Of a stretch of DNA of 64,000 nucleotides, positions 1-14,300 are shown one piece after another. The notes under the pieces are model-generated. The model saw nothing but the letters and a program-made list of their open reading frames with translations, ran no database searches and was not told the DNA's origin. Origin of the DNA: Saxidomus purpurata (lineage: Eukaryota; Mollusca; Bivalvia; Venerida; Veneridae); assembly GCA_022818135.1 (NCBI GenBank), contig JAFMSR010000016.1:5642920-5706919 (forward strand), read 5' to 3'. The position numbers were made by a program, and so were the translations under genes. Positions within the stretch are counted from its first letter, which is position 1. The number at the start of each line of letters is the position of its first letter.

Positions 1-640
1 AAATAAAGTGAACATTCTCAGAAGAAATAGTGACAAATTCAAAGTATCCGCAAGGTGTCGTTAAACAAATATTATTTAGTATTCTGGATATTGGTGACTG
101 TTTTGACTAGAGTTTACGTTATGTACGTTATCTTTTAGAGCATTTCTAACTGAATCAGCTTTCATTTCATGTCAATATCTCTTTCCCCTTTGCAGTCTGT
201 CACAAGTACGTGTATATAAACGAAACAGATAATGTTAAATTTAAGTCCAACTTCCAAGTTTTGTAAGCATTTATGACCTGTTAGAAAAAATTGTAGGAAA
301 AAGTTGCAATTTGCCTAAGAACAATACAAATTAGCCAGACTATTAACTTTACCTAACTTTTGACAGTGTCTTGTGTTTCGCAAATGACATATTGAGAAAT
401 TATGTAAACTGTATGGTGTATTACGCAGATATTGTAAAGTAAAATCTGCAAATGTAACATTGTAGAAAGACAAATAACTATAGCTCTCTTATCTAGCCAT
501 TTTGAAATATTTAAGTTGTTAAAACTGTCAATGTGCCACTGTGAATGACAGACTGCAGAGAAGTTATGTCTAAAATACGAGAACAGCTCAAGCTCAAGTT
601 TTCTAAATGTTTATAGACATGTTCTGAGTTACGTTGAGAA
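1..640. other. No gene seen
   Basis: This is AT-rich sequence downstream of the EGF-rich gene. I see no exon, domain or repeat structure that I can support. Confidence 0.4.
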
Positions 641-817
641 CTGTATGTTTTGTTTCATTTTAAGTCAACATAGTCAGGACTCTGTAGACTTTTCTTTTGA
701 GACCAAAACACTTTTTTGTCTTAGACTATTAATTCCAGTAACTGACCAGTTTGTTCTTGATTTACAATGCACGTGCAGATTAGATTTGATGATAGTTTTG
801 TTACTGCATAAAAAGTA

Positions 818-823
818 TTTATT
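818..823 (-). terminator. Polyadenylation signal AATAAA
   Basis: AATAAA on the minus strand lies just after the stop codon of the tentative terminal exon at 841. Position makes it a reasonable 3' end signal for the EGF-rich gene. The motif is common in AT-rich DNA. Confidence 0.4.
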
Positions 824-840
824 TCAATAACAAAAGCCTT

Positions 841-916
841 TCAAACCACACGAGCTTGTCCAAAAATCTCCTTATACTCACATTCCCACTGGTTTTCACA
901 TTTGCCATCAGAACAA
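841..916 (-). CDS. Exon 21 (tentative): 3' terminal coding exon
   Basis: The acceptor is GTACTTTCAG. Entered in phase 2 it reads CSDGKCENQWEC, then EYKEIFGQARVV and TGA. A polyadenylation signal lies 17 bases after the stop. The cysteine-rich reading and matching phase with exon 20 support it as the end of the gene. The acceptor region is repeated upstream at 52-54 bp spacing, so alternative acceptors exist. Confidence 0.4.
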
Positions 917-3900
917 CTGAAAGTACAAAATAAGCACATGATGTTTTTCACATTTGCCATCAAAACAACTGAAAGTACAAAATCAGCACAGTATAACATT
1001 TTCACATTTGCCATCAAAACAAAAACAAAGTAAACACTAATTCTAATAAGGAACATTTAGACTTGAGGTGAACTTGAAATCTTATTAATTTCTTTGTACA
1101 ATAAGTTTGTTATTAAATACGCGATTCATTTAATTGAAATGTTAATTTACATAGTAAGAGTGATAATCAGAAAACGATTATGAAAACAGAAATGTTTTAC
1201 CAATTTTCTTCTTCCGGAAAAAAACTTTTCAAAATATCGATTACGTCGATTTACAGTTGAGAAAAGTTTAAAATGAAGTATATAAAATACATGTACATGT
1301 AAGGCATGCAACCCCTAGATAACCGTGAACACATTTTACACACATTCAACATTAGCACTATAGCGTATGCATTACTAACATTTACCTCAATATGAAATAA
1401 ATCGTGAATAAGCAAAGTTATAGAAGACAGTAGGACCAGTATTTTCAACACTCAATACACCATATTTGCGTTTGTTTTTCCTTTGTAATTATGTAGAATA
1501 ACAACAGTTTATCGAAGTATTCTTAAGACCAGCAAAATAAACATAGACTATTTCACATAGCATGCAAGACTGACAAACAGATCCAAACCATGTATACCGT
1601 TCAATTAAGATCCTCCTAGGTTAATGAAACGGTGCATGTTATATATCTATTAGAAATATGTATATATTCATTACTTCTAATCCTAAGACTAGTGCATGCT
1701 TATTTTTCTTAATGCAAGGAAAATAACCGACAGAATAAATACTTTTGAATTTTAGAAATATACCAGAGGAGCGTCGGTATTACATTAAACTGTTTAGCCA
1801 CATGAAATACATGTAGCTTTTCAACCAACGTGTTTTAATACACTGTATAACATTAAAGGTAGGGCTATTGTAGTAATTATAAATATGTGAACAATAAAAC
1901 AACTATGTATATTATAACCAGAACACAGCGTTGTCACTATGATTGATATAAACCTATTGGATAATATATATTTATTTTATGTTTTTCAGTGAATTATAGA
2001 GTTTTCTCAGTGAAATAAAAGTGATAATCCACAGTTTTGAAACAGTGGATTACCATTTTTATTTTTCACTGTTTTGCGCTCTTTTACCCGGATTTACGTC
2101 AAAAAGTATACCGAGCGTAATTAATGCTGGAAACCATGCGACGATGACGTCGTTTAAATGACGTCATTTGCGCTATGTTTCTGGTGACGTTTCCCGCGAT
2201 TTTCGATATTTTGTTGAAACAAACTCAATAAAAGTAGAGTTTTAACCATAAAATAAACAGAAAAATTGTTGGTATCGGTGTAACATCACGTTAATTTCAC
2301 TCGTGAACACCAAAAGCTGTTATTTTCACTCGTGGCTGCGCCACTCGTGAAAATATCACTTTTGGTGCTCACTCGGTGAAATTATAACATGATCTTACAC
2401 CGAAACCAACAATTATCCTCTATATACTCAATGTAAAAATAGTAACGGAACAATAATGGCGATGCCAGAATGTACCAATCCATATTTCAAGACGCGGCGT
2501 ATCTAGTCAAACCATCTATGTGTTTTCAAGCAAATAGAAAATCTTAACATATTTGCAGCACAACTTTGTCAAACTTGCGTGATGAATTTATACCGACAAC
2601 TGACAGAGACATCATGCAATTCATGTATACATTTGGCCAGTAACATGCTCCTTGGACAAATAGGTGTGAATAAGGCCAAGTAGAAATAGAATAGTTAATG
2701 TCTCATTAATACAAGTAGAATAACCAACATAATAAATACTTTTGGATGTAAGAAATACATTCAGTTTTGAGATTTGAATTATTGTGTTATGTGTCTAACC
2801 GTGTAATATACAGCGATACGGATTTGTGAATATAACTCAATACACTTATTCTCTCTTTACATACACAAGTGTCATATTTGTTAGGTCTGTTAATTAATGA
2901 TCTTTTCAAATTCCCGATAATTACTCCACACGTCAAATACGCCGTTTGAGTTGTACACCGTATATCAATTTTACATGCAATTTCAATAAATGAAATCTAG
3001 CCTAAATTATAGTGTATGTCTTTGCATATGTATAATATATATGGTGACATGACCATATGAGGTGAATGTAAACAAGAGGTTTCTAAGAAAAATATACAGT
3101 TTAAAATAAAGCATTTGACATACGGCATCACGTATAACGTTTACATTTTCAGTACATTCACACACTAATTATGTCATAGTAAGTCACATGGTAAAGGATA
3201 TTCATGTTACACTCATAAGGACACAACTGTTGGTTTGGACAACACATTCGGTATGGACGGGTTGTACGTGCGTTAACACATGGTGAACAGAAACAAGGGG
3301 TTTTCATGTATCAGGTAAACACAAATCACGGCGTTTGGATCAGGAATAAAGTTGGAAGGTGAAAATCAGTAAAATGTACAGGAAAGGGTCGATTGGGTTA
3401 AAATACACCCATTCATTTTTCCGTCACCTGACACGCGACTGCGTTTATATGCGTACGTTGATATAACAGTTTAACAATAGCTTGATTTAGGATATATGTA
3501 CATATGTTTGAGGAAATCAAAGTATCTATCTATCTCCTATATCAAGTGATGCATATTACTTAACATGCATATCCACGTGTAAATAATATTCGTGCTATAT
3601 CTATAAATGATAACAATTATTACACATTTATTACACACGTCAGTAACTATAGCCATATGGTTTATAACAATTGTTTAACTTAAAAAGAGAAGTATATTAC
3701 ACAAAACAAAATCACGTGAACATTGGACAGAACATTACATTGAGATAGGCGTTCGTTTACTCTTCAACGCAAGAATGGATGTACGGGGTGCAAGTTTCGG
3801 GAACATATGAAAAACTCTGGGTATGTTGATATACTTTCACAGCAACAAAGGATGACCGGGTTATACTAAACAGGTACAAGAAACACTAAAACCCCAACAT

Positions 3901-6900
3901 GGTGTAAAATACATTTCTACGTAACGACCACACAGATATTATACATATAATGCAGCATGGATATTAGCATATCACACAAATTATGGGAGGTAAATCAAAC
4001 TGTACTTACCTTAAGCTATCAGTTGTTACGTCGGGTGGAACTAAATAGCGAATACAATAACGGTTTAAGTTTCGGTAAAAAGGTTACGTATGTTTCGAAT
4101 TAAATATAGCAAAATAGATCTGTTATCCAAAAAAACTGTACGAAGTATTAAACTATCTCTAACATTGACATTATACCAAGAGCAAGTTGGCAACCGTTGG
4201 GTATAGGGATTTATGACATTTTAAAGACCAATAGGTTACATGTATTATACCATCAATTATCAGTATGACGATTTGCAAATATATCAGTAATGTCAAAGAA
4301 AGCAACGGTTAAAAGTATCGAAACAATGCTGGGTATATTGTAACTTACTTTCGCAGATTCGACCTGGTCTGCCGTCAGTATCCGGGGACCAGTCTTCGTA
4401 ACCATGCCTACACGAACACATGTACGATACTCGTGTATTCAAACACCAAGCAGAATGGTGACAGTCAGAGAATCGTCCGTTCTGCTCCGTACATTCATCA
4501 AAATCTTAAAGGTAATGGAAGATATAAGTTAGTATGTAATGAACATCCAAACTATCAAACGCCTTATCAAGTCGTTAATGTGCAGTTTGCTAGCATCTTT
4601 ATGTCAAAGACGGCATCCCTTTTTTGCGATCAAATGAAAGGCGTTTGTTCGCAAGAAAACTTACAAACCAATTTTAAGATAATGGGCACTTCATTTATGA
4701 ATGTATTACCTTTATATTCTATAGCGTCATCGAATGGCCATGATAATTTCAACTGACTCTTTCCAATTTCCCCATGAGACCTGAAATGCAAGATGCGCTC
4801 ATTTGAAATATATCAAACTAATCTAGCATTATGCATTACTTATTACCCTTAATTGCGCTATTAACTTTTTGAAAATGTCTTTAAGCAGAACAAATGGCTT
4901 AGCAATCTAGCGAGTAAGAAAGTGATTTTGATCTTTTTATTAGGTTTATTCTTACACTTCTGTATGCTTTACTGTTTGATAAGTAACGCCGATTGTATTT
5001 AAATGTACTTTGGTTTATGACACGTGCCTATATAAAAGGAAGTTCGGGAATCATGGGCCGTGACTTTGAAAATTATGTAATTATGTAAATTGTATATTCC
5101 CCAATTTTAACGTCTACACTTTCTTAATACATTCCAATCACTTGAAGATACTATATACCTAAGGTCAGTTATATAAAAAACAATAAATGTATCATGACAT
5201 TGAGAATAGTAATGAAAAATGGCACAGGCTAATTGTTCGAAAAATGACCTGTCAATTTGAACAACTTGAGATAAATATTGTAAACCGCCCCTAGTAGCAT
5301 TTCGCCAAACAACTCAATACATCTTTTATGCCAAAAACTAACCCAATGCACTTATATGAATAATTTAGGTCAACAAAATTCACTTCAAGGTCGCTACATA
5401 CCTGATCAAACTGTTGATTATCTCTGTTTCCAACTCTGTTTCATTTATTATATTATAATAGTCCGCTCTGAAGTAAATCAGTACACCAACTTTCATTTGT
5501 GTTCCTGCTTCGGTGATGTTGAGAACCTCCCCTGTCATGTAACGGTCCCTGATGTATGCTGGTGTGTCATTGAACAAATGTGCAAGCTGAAAAAGAAGCA
5601 TTTAATACAACTGGTTATCAGCAAGTTCATCTTTCTCGATGATTTCTAAAGTTAAAGGTTACTGTAATGGCCCCAAACGTATGCAAAGGCTTGTGTAAAT
5701 AAGGAGACCTTTGACCAGAAATTCTTTATTGTCATAATTATTGATAAGGTAATAGGTGCTTCAAATATTACAAATATATGAAGACAATTTATATCTTGCT
5801 GCTCCTTTTATATTGCAATAATTATGTAATATAATATCAAGGAGCGTGCATTTGGTTGTCGTTTGCTTTTATCTTCGCAATAAGCACTTACACAGCAGAT
5901 GGATTTGTTATGATCATATGTGAACAATGTATGTTAATAATAAACAAATGTATTTCACTACTGTTCATTTGAGATAATGTGACAGTGACACGGCAGCACA
6001 GTCTAATATCATTGTGTGAATTTCTTGGATAATGCATGTATTTGTTTTTTTTTTTGCACACAATGTCATGATCTACCTTTTTATGAAATGGTTATACATG
6101 TAAATGTTTGTGAACGCATATATCTATTATATCACCGCCACGTCATCATACATGAACTGTATTTACCCCTTGATAAACGATCCTGTCTCGGATTTTCAAA
6201 AATAACCCAGTGTTTTGGTTATTATACTGTTTGAGTACTACGATGGGTTGGTATTGGTAGCACAGTGGCACATCTTTATCCTGTTTTTTACTATCGCATC
6301 CAAGCTCATGCGATATATTTATATTAAAATAATATGTTTGTATTTCTGAAAATAAATAAAAATGGATAACTTCTTTGGATAAGCACATAGACACTGAGTA
6401 AATATTGTTTCAAGGAAGATAACTCATGTTTGATAATAAAGGGACAGAAAACCTTTCCATCCGTTCAGAATATCCTGATTAAATGATCGTTTGCTGTATT
6501 TATACACAATTTACAAAAATATAAAATACGTTAAAAAAAGTCTAGTTTTAAAATTAGTGTTACACGTTAATTGTTTACAGAAAACTTTAACATATTGGGT
6601 TAACACAATGTATATTGATTGAACATTTAATGTACATACGAGTATACTTAGGTCAAGCCCTGCTTTGTATATTACCTCTACATTGAAAAGTTTCCGAGTC
6701 GTGTTTACTTGCATATCCGGGTACACATAGACAGCGTGCATGCTGACGCCCCTCTTCCTTTTACAGCGCCAATATTTACGCCCTTCATCACGTTTGTGGC
6801 AAGGTCTTTTAGCGTCACACTGTAAACCTATTGCCACCTGCAGATTACTTACATCTGGCTCAAGTACAAATGGTCCTAAAGTGAAAGTGTAATACGGTCA

Positions 6901-8294
6901 ACTCCGTTTATAACGAAATCCTTTGGACCATTTAAATTTATTTCTTATATCCGGAGTATGTTATATCCATGTAGAATTGTCATGTTAAATTAAGAATAAG
7001 AAAAGGCAGCCCTAGAAAATGTGTTCGTTGTATCCGAAACTTCGCTACACTAAGAGTCGTTATATACGGAGTTTACTGTACTATCTTAAATGTTAACGAT
7101 AACAAATTCTCGTATATACCAACTTCAGATATAGCGAAATTTCGGACATAGGGAACATGTTTTCTAGGCCCAATTTTATTTCTTTTGAAAATGCTATACA
7201 GATTTAACGTACGCGGGATATAAGGAACTAATAACAATACCACAAGGAGTTCGTTATATACAGTATTCACTGTAGCAAGACAATCAGGTATAGAAGAGTC
7301 ATAAACTTTGTACTAATTTTGTTCAGAAACTGTTCCAATGATCCTCTTATAAAACTGTTATGTTATCCTCACTAGCTAGTTATACATGTAGGTCACTTAG
7401 ATCTATAATCTTTAAGAAATAGAAAGTCTTTCAATGTAAGTCTTAAACTGACTACGCTTTTTCACAATATATCAACGATGGAAATATATTTTGATGAATA
7501 AAACCAAATGGTAAGGTTATTTTTGGTAGTTATTGAACACTGACTAGAACTTAAACATATTAAGACACATTTTGCCAGGTCACGTACATTTTTTATTTTT
7601 GTAAACAGGAAATGATAAGTGATGTATTAATAAGGAGAGAAAAAAATACTCGTTAGACATTCTCTTCCGTCCTGGTTTGGTCTGTATTTAAAGTGACACT
7701 GGCAAGTGTTGTTTTGGTCGCCAACAAAGCATTCCGAATGAGAAATCTTCTTACAATGGTCATCGATGCGACAAAAATCTCCAACTGTTTCGGGTACTGT
7801 AATGACAAGAATGCATTTCATCAGATACACAAATATATTTATGTAACAATGGTACATGTGAAACTTATACTAAATAACCCATTCACAGTTAGAGACACAT
7901 TAGTACTTTTTTAACTCAAAACCTTGTCACCTCAGTAAATGAATTTGAATAGAGACAAACCTGAACTGACATTATCACAGTATATGGTACATAAAATTCA
8001 ATCGCTTAGTTTGTCTTTTAACATTAGTCACGATTCGTTTCAGTAAGAATTTGTAAAGTTCGTATGACTAATATCAATGTTTTGATAAAGGTCTACATAT
8101 TAAATATATAGCCATTTGCATTCATTGCATGTAGAATAGGAAGCGATTTAACATTGAAACACTTTGCTATCACAACACAGTCCATATGCCTCTTCTGTAA
8201 AAAAACAAAAATAATATCAAACAGGGAATGCCACGTACCAAAAACGCAGCCTCCCCAAAACGAGCCCCACAGCACCCAGAAGTGCACACCACCA

Positions 8295-8332
<38 letters not shown>

Positions 8333-11300
8333 ACACACACACACAAGTCTTTGTCGGTTTCAACGCCTGTTTCAACCGCATTTCAATCATTATTACAGGC
8401 GGGAAGTTTTCCTAACCATCTTTTTTTCTGGCCAGAACTTGAAAACACTAAACATTGTAATCTCTCGTTGATTGAGGCCCTACCACTGACTATGTCTCTT
8501 CATATCCTCTGTAGGAAACTTTTAACCTTTTCACATGAAGAGACATAGTTAGTGCTATAGCCTCAATCAACTAGAGGTTACAATGTTTAGTGTCTTCAAT
8601 TCATCGACTCTAACCACTGGAGGTGGACAACATGCCTACCAAGTGAATGGCGCAACAAATAAATATTTCTTTACTAACCATTTCTATCAAAGAGTGATAA
8701 TCATATAAAGATGGACTAAAAAATAAAAACACTTCTTACAGTGAATACAGCCGTTGAACGTTGCATTAGGTATATGTCCCGATCTGCACGTGCATTTATT
8801 GTCCACACAGTTTACATTATCTCCGAACTGGCACCATGCACGGTTTTCACAGTAGTCCCCAATAGAACGAGGAGCTAAATTGAAATTATAGTGAATAAAA
8901 GTAATGAGAAAGTTTTCTCAAAACGCTATCAATGAAGTCAGTATACGTAAACTAACAAATAAATAAAATTTTCAGGAATATGTATTGAGTATTGTCTCGT
9001 TCACGCACGGTATGTCAATAAATCGAACATTTATGACAAATCACTATCCACCCAAAAATAGTTTCTTTCGCTAATTTTACCGGTGTTTGCTGGAAATCAT
9101 ATCTGAAACTTTGAGGTTTGGTGACAATCCTTTCGATTACATGTATTTGAATAAAACCTATTCTAAAATTATTTGTTCTAAATGAGTTGCTCCCAGTTAC
9201 GCACATGGTTTGCCTTTTTCAGTACTTCCTTAACTTAACAGTGTAAATGTTGTAGATCATGTAGTCGATCAAATTAAACAGATATTCGCGCCGATGGTAA
9301 AACAATTAATATAATTACATATCTGATGAAATTAAAAGAATAGATGGTAAGTACATTCAAATCATTAGTTCAAATAAGAATTTGCACTCATATTTAAAAA
9401 GTAAATAAATTAAATTTATATCTGCTGTTACTAAAACAACTAGATAAACACTAATAAACTAGAATCAAACAGACATTCAGTGTCATATTTTCTTAACTGA
9501 TCTATAAATATGTCTTATAAGTCAGTGGGTAATCAGACATCAATGTTTGAAATGGAGAGTTACAGTGGAGAGTTACAGTTCATTCGGGCTAGTGTGACAG
9601 TAGTGATACAGTAGAACATCCAAAATTCATTTGATAGTGTAAGGATCAAACTTGTTCTTGTTCATACATTGTATACCTATGATCTGCCCTTACACGCAAT
9701 GGCTAAAATTTATTTATTTAAATTTTGTCACTCAAACATTATCCGAAAAGTACTGTACGTATAGATTTCTCACCATAACAATGACCTTGCTCCACTTGAT
9801 CGAATCTGACGAAGTAACCAAGTTCGCATACACACGACTTAATCCTGCTTTCAAACCCGTGCAAATTTCCACAGCTGCTGATATTGTCTAGATGCAAACA
9901 CTGTAAGTCAAAACTGCACGTGTCAAGCAGTTTCTTTGGTGCTAAAATTTAAACATGTAATTATTTGATGTAAGACGTGTACCCTGTTTGTATTTTAGCA
10001 TTTTGTCACGAAAAATTGAAAGCTCGTTGAATAAAATACAGACAGGAGATCGGAGGCGTAGAAATTAAATCACGAGTGCGTAGTCAACTACATGTATATA
10101 CACTTTGAACTGAGGCATTAAAATACAAGTTAATCATTCTAGCTTATATTGCGCAAATGTTGGATTTGCATCACCGACAACAAGTTGAGAAATAATTGTA
10201 ATCTATTATTACATTTTGCACATGTAGTAAATTTCGTTACTGGATTTGGGTCATAGCCTTCCTCACAATCACAGGTTCCGTTGCATTCACTCCGGAAAAC
10301 TGCTGCAGAACAGTCAATGTTCGTCTCACATGGATCGCCAATTATACCTGAAATTCGACAAACACAGAAAAAAAGTTCTAATGACTTCTGAAAGTGAGAA
10401 TTGGTTTTATTTTCAAAGCCTACATGCAATTACAAATGCAGACACAATTTAAACAGAAGCCTACAGTACACAAGTTTATCCAAAAAAATGATATGTTGAT
10501 ATTGATATGTACTTATGTACTACTCGGTGTTAAAAAGGTAAATCCATTGGATGAAAGTGATGAATTATGTACTTAAAATAATCAACGGCAACTATTGTTG
10601 TTTTGCAAGTTCATGTATTATAATATTATTGTTGTTTCTTTTGATACCGAGTACTAAATATGTATAGGAAAAGTTCACTTAGTACTGTAGTAATGTACTG
10701 ACACTTCCATTTTTGCACCTCATTTTGTTGCAAGACACGTATCATCACTAACGCCTGACTGAAGTTAGTATTTCATTCAACATAATCTTCAAGTGTGTTT
10801 ATCTTTTTTGTATGTAGAAAGTATTTAAAACCTTACTTTTTCAAAGCGTCATTTCAAACAGTAAAGCAATAAGTATAAAAACAGAACAAATGATCATGGC
10901 TACAAAAATAAATAGGACATTAAACATTTTATACCTTTGACTTGCAGCTACGAGTAGCCCCCTATATCAAACAGTCTTGTTGCATTTGATACATCATTTC
11001 CTGCTCGAGAGAACCGTGTCACATATTTCTTATATATGTCTTTAAATTAATTTTATGTTCTTATATGTACTATAATAGACGGTTAAATCAACTTACCACA
11101 CAATAATGGTAACAGGTTATATAAGTGTAAGAAATAATGTTTTCAAAAAACAATGAGTCAGACACGTTTCTCTCATGCAGGGAACAATGTGCAAAAATAA
11201 AAAAAGAAGATATTTGGAGTGAGCCTTGCTCAATTTTTTTTAACATTCGACATGTATCTTTTAGTAATCGTGAACAACATCATTGGTTTTGTTTGATTTG

Positions 11301-14300
11301 TATAAGCCTTCATCCCCAGAAATATCTTCAGATTTGTAGGCTTATCGGCGAAATTGTCTCCCTTGAAAGCAGCTTATCGGGTTTATCGATTAAGCGTTAT
11401 CGGTCAATTTGTGCACATTGAAATATATAGGAGTAAAATCTTTAACTCATCAAAAAATAATAAAATCATAATCTGACAATATTTATTAAGTTATTGAAGT
11501 AATCTGCATTCTTTCCACTTTATTTCAATATATATTTTTATTAAAATAAATTGATGTCTTCTTGCTTCCCTATTGATTTTAAAAAAGTAACTATTTTTGC
11601 AGCAAATCGCATTGACTTGAATAGAAAAGTGCGTTTCTTTTAGCTTTACATGGGGTTTTCATTTGAGATATTTACATATTTATACTTAACTGACAATATG
11701 TATTAAGTTATTGAAGTAAACTATAAAGTTATATCTTTACTTAGATGGTTTTTTTTAAAGTTATTTGTATGTCTTCTTGCTTCCCTAAACGTTTGAAAAT
11801 AACGATTTTAACTGATTTTACAAAATTACGGCTTTAGTCACCTGTATTGACAAATGTTATGACTGGTTATATCACGGACCTGTATGTGTATATAGGTCCG
11901 TGGTTAAATCAAGCATCACATATTGACCTGTTTTAAGAGTTTACAAGAATTATAAAAATGTTAAAGTTGTGTTGGTCTAATATTTAGGTATTTGATTATT
12001 ATACCAAAATTTTACATCTTATATAAAAGCCGCTATATAGCTTTATTCTGTTATGAAAAAGTGACCGGCTCATCAAAATTTAATGCAATACAATAATATA
12101 AAATTAGCACATGAAAAATGATTTCCCGTCGGAAAAAGATGAGCAATGATGAATGAAGACTGCATTTTGTTTATAGTTTATCTCTAACTTCTTTTTAATT
12201 TTTAAATTAAATTTAGATTGAACCTAAAATATGATTGTGCAACATATTTATTTTAGATTATTTCATCATCAGATCTAGTAAAGTTCTATATGGATCATAT
12301 TCTCATACATGTATTTACAAGATTATAAACATTTAAATTATGATGCATCTTTTAAGATGTCCTTTCTGTTTGTAGTTTATGCAAAATAATAAGCAAATTA
12401 AAATCAAATTTAATACAGTTATAAAAACGTCCATGGTATGCTAGGACAGTCTTTAATCTGTTTTCTCGCCTCTGGCAATAACACCACCATATCAATTAAC
12501 AAGGATAATTATGACACGATGTAAAACTGTTGTATCTCAACATAAACAAAGAAGCAGATACAGTTCTTCGATTCTAAACTTTCGAAGTGTATGTCATTTA
12601 CGTTGCACTTGGCCGTTACTTGATAAATTTATATCATACCCTCGGGGAAAACTCTTTTTGGTCAATTTATTATATCAAAAGTTTGTGGCATAGGAAACGG
12701 TAATTATTTTAACCGTGTTTTAGGTATTTGATATTACCATATTTTACATGTTATATAAAATCTGATATAATATTATAGCTATAATCTGTCTTTAAAATGT
12801 GATTGGTTCATCAAAATTTAATGCAATACAATTATACAATATTAGCACATTAAAATGATTTCCCGTCGGCAAAAGATAAGCAATGATTACTAAAGACTGC
12901 ATTTTGTTCATTAGTTTATGTCATACTTCTTTTTATTTTTAAAATAAAATTGAGATTGAATCTAAAATATGTTTTTAAGATAGTGCAACCAGAGACATAG
13001 AATATTCTATGTCTCTGGGGCAACATATTTATTTTAGATTATTTTAACACCAGATCGTATAAAGTTCTCATACATGTATTTCCAAGATTATTAACACAAA
13101 GTATTATGCATCTGTTTGTAGCTTATGCAAAATAATAAGCAAATTAAAATCAAATTTAATATAGTTATAAAAACGTCCATGGGCAGTCTTTAATCTGTTT
13201 TCTCGCCTCTGGCAATAACACCACCATGTCAATTAACAAGGATAATTATGACACGATTGATTGTAAAACTGTTGTATCTCAACATAAACAAAGAAGCAGA
13301 TACAGTTCTTCGATTCTAAACTTTCGAAGTGTATGTCATTTACGTTGCACTTGGCCGTTACTTGATAAATTTATATCATACCCTCGGGGAAAACTCTTTT
13401 TGGTCAATTTATTATATCAAAAGTTTGTGGCATAGGAAACGGTAATTATTTTAACCGTGACTTGGAAACAAATCAAGACGACATTTTGAAGTTGTAATTA
13501 CAAAGTAATTAGAAACCACAAGATTTAAGTAAAAATCTTGACTTTTTATTTCAAAATCAGTATTTGCTGTGCATTTGTTATGAGGTTTTTGAATTAATTT
13601 CGTACACACAATTTAATAGTAAGCATAGCTAACTCATAACGATTGCATGTACATAGAATGGCTTTTAAAAATGCATTTTCGTTCGGTCCCGAAAAATCAG
13701 ACAATAAGATTTATAAAAATTTTAATTATTTCTTGATTCCCTTTTATTTAATTTTCTTCCTAACATTGATATGTATGGCTCATTTTGAATAAAACTTCAA
13801 GAAAACAATCCTAGGTCGTAATGAAATATCTTGACCCAACCAGTGCGTGGTCAGTTCACGCTTAGATAAAGATAGCTGATAAGACAAAAATCCAATAATC
13901 GATAGTGCCCAACGAGTGACTTTTTGATGTAAAGGGAAACAATCGATTTTCCCACAGGCCTTATAAGCAAGGGGCAATACTCTGTTTACAACGGCGGTCC
14001 ATTTCTGGCCATGAGTGTAAAGAACTTTCCAAAAAGTATATAGGTTAACATTCTTTCTAATTACAATACAAAACAAACCGATGTTTGAAGATTTTGAAGA
14101 ATGAAGTTGAACTTCTAGTTTTGCAAGCCGTACCGGTTTTGTAACCATGATCATTTGTTCTGTTTTATTGGTTTAGAGTTTGAAATGACACTTTCAAAAA
14201 GTAAGGTTAGAAATACTTTCTACATACAAAAAAGATAAACACAATTGAACATTATGGTGAATGAAATACTAACTTCAGTCAGGCGTTAATGATGATACGT

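Noticed and set aside
1251..1451. Hydrophobic minus-strand frame as a possible transmembrane exon
   Set aside because: It starts at GTG, has no convincing acceptor, and its phase does not fit the exon chain.
8093..8548. Thr/His-rich and Cys/Val-rich ORFs
   Set aside because: They follow a CA microsatellite and a fold-back element.
12511..13435. Two identical ORF ends (…LLYQKFVA)
   Set aside because: They are identical because the DNA is tandemly duplicated; no domain, and the frame is AT-rich repeat sequence.
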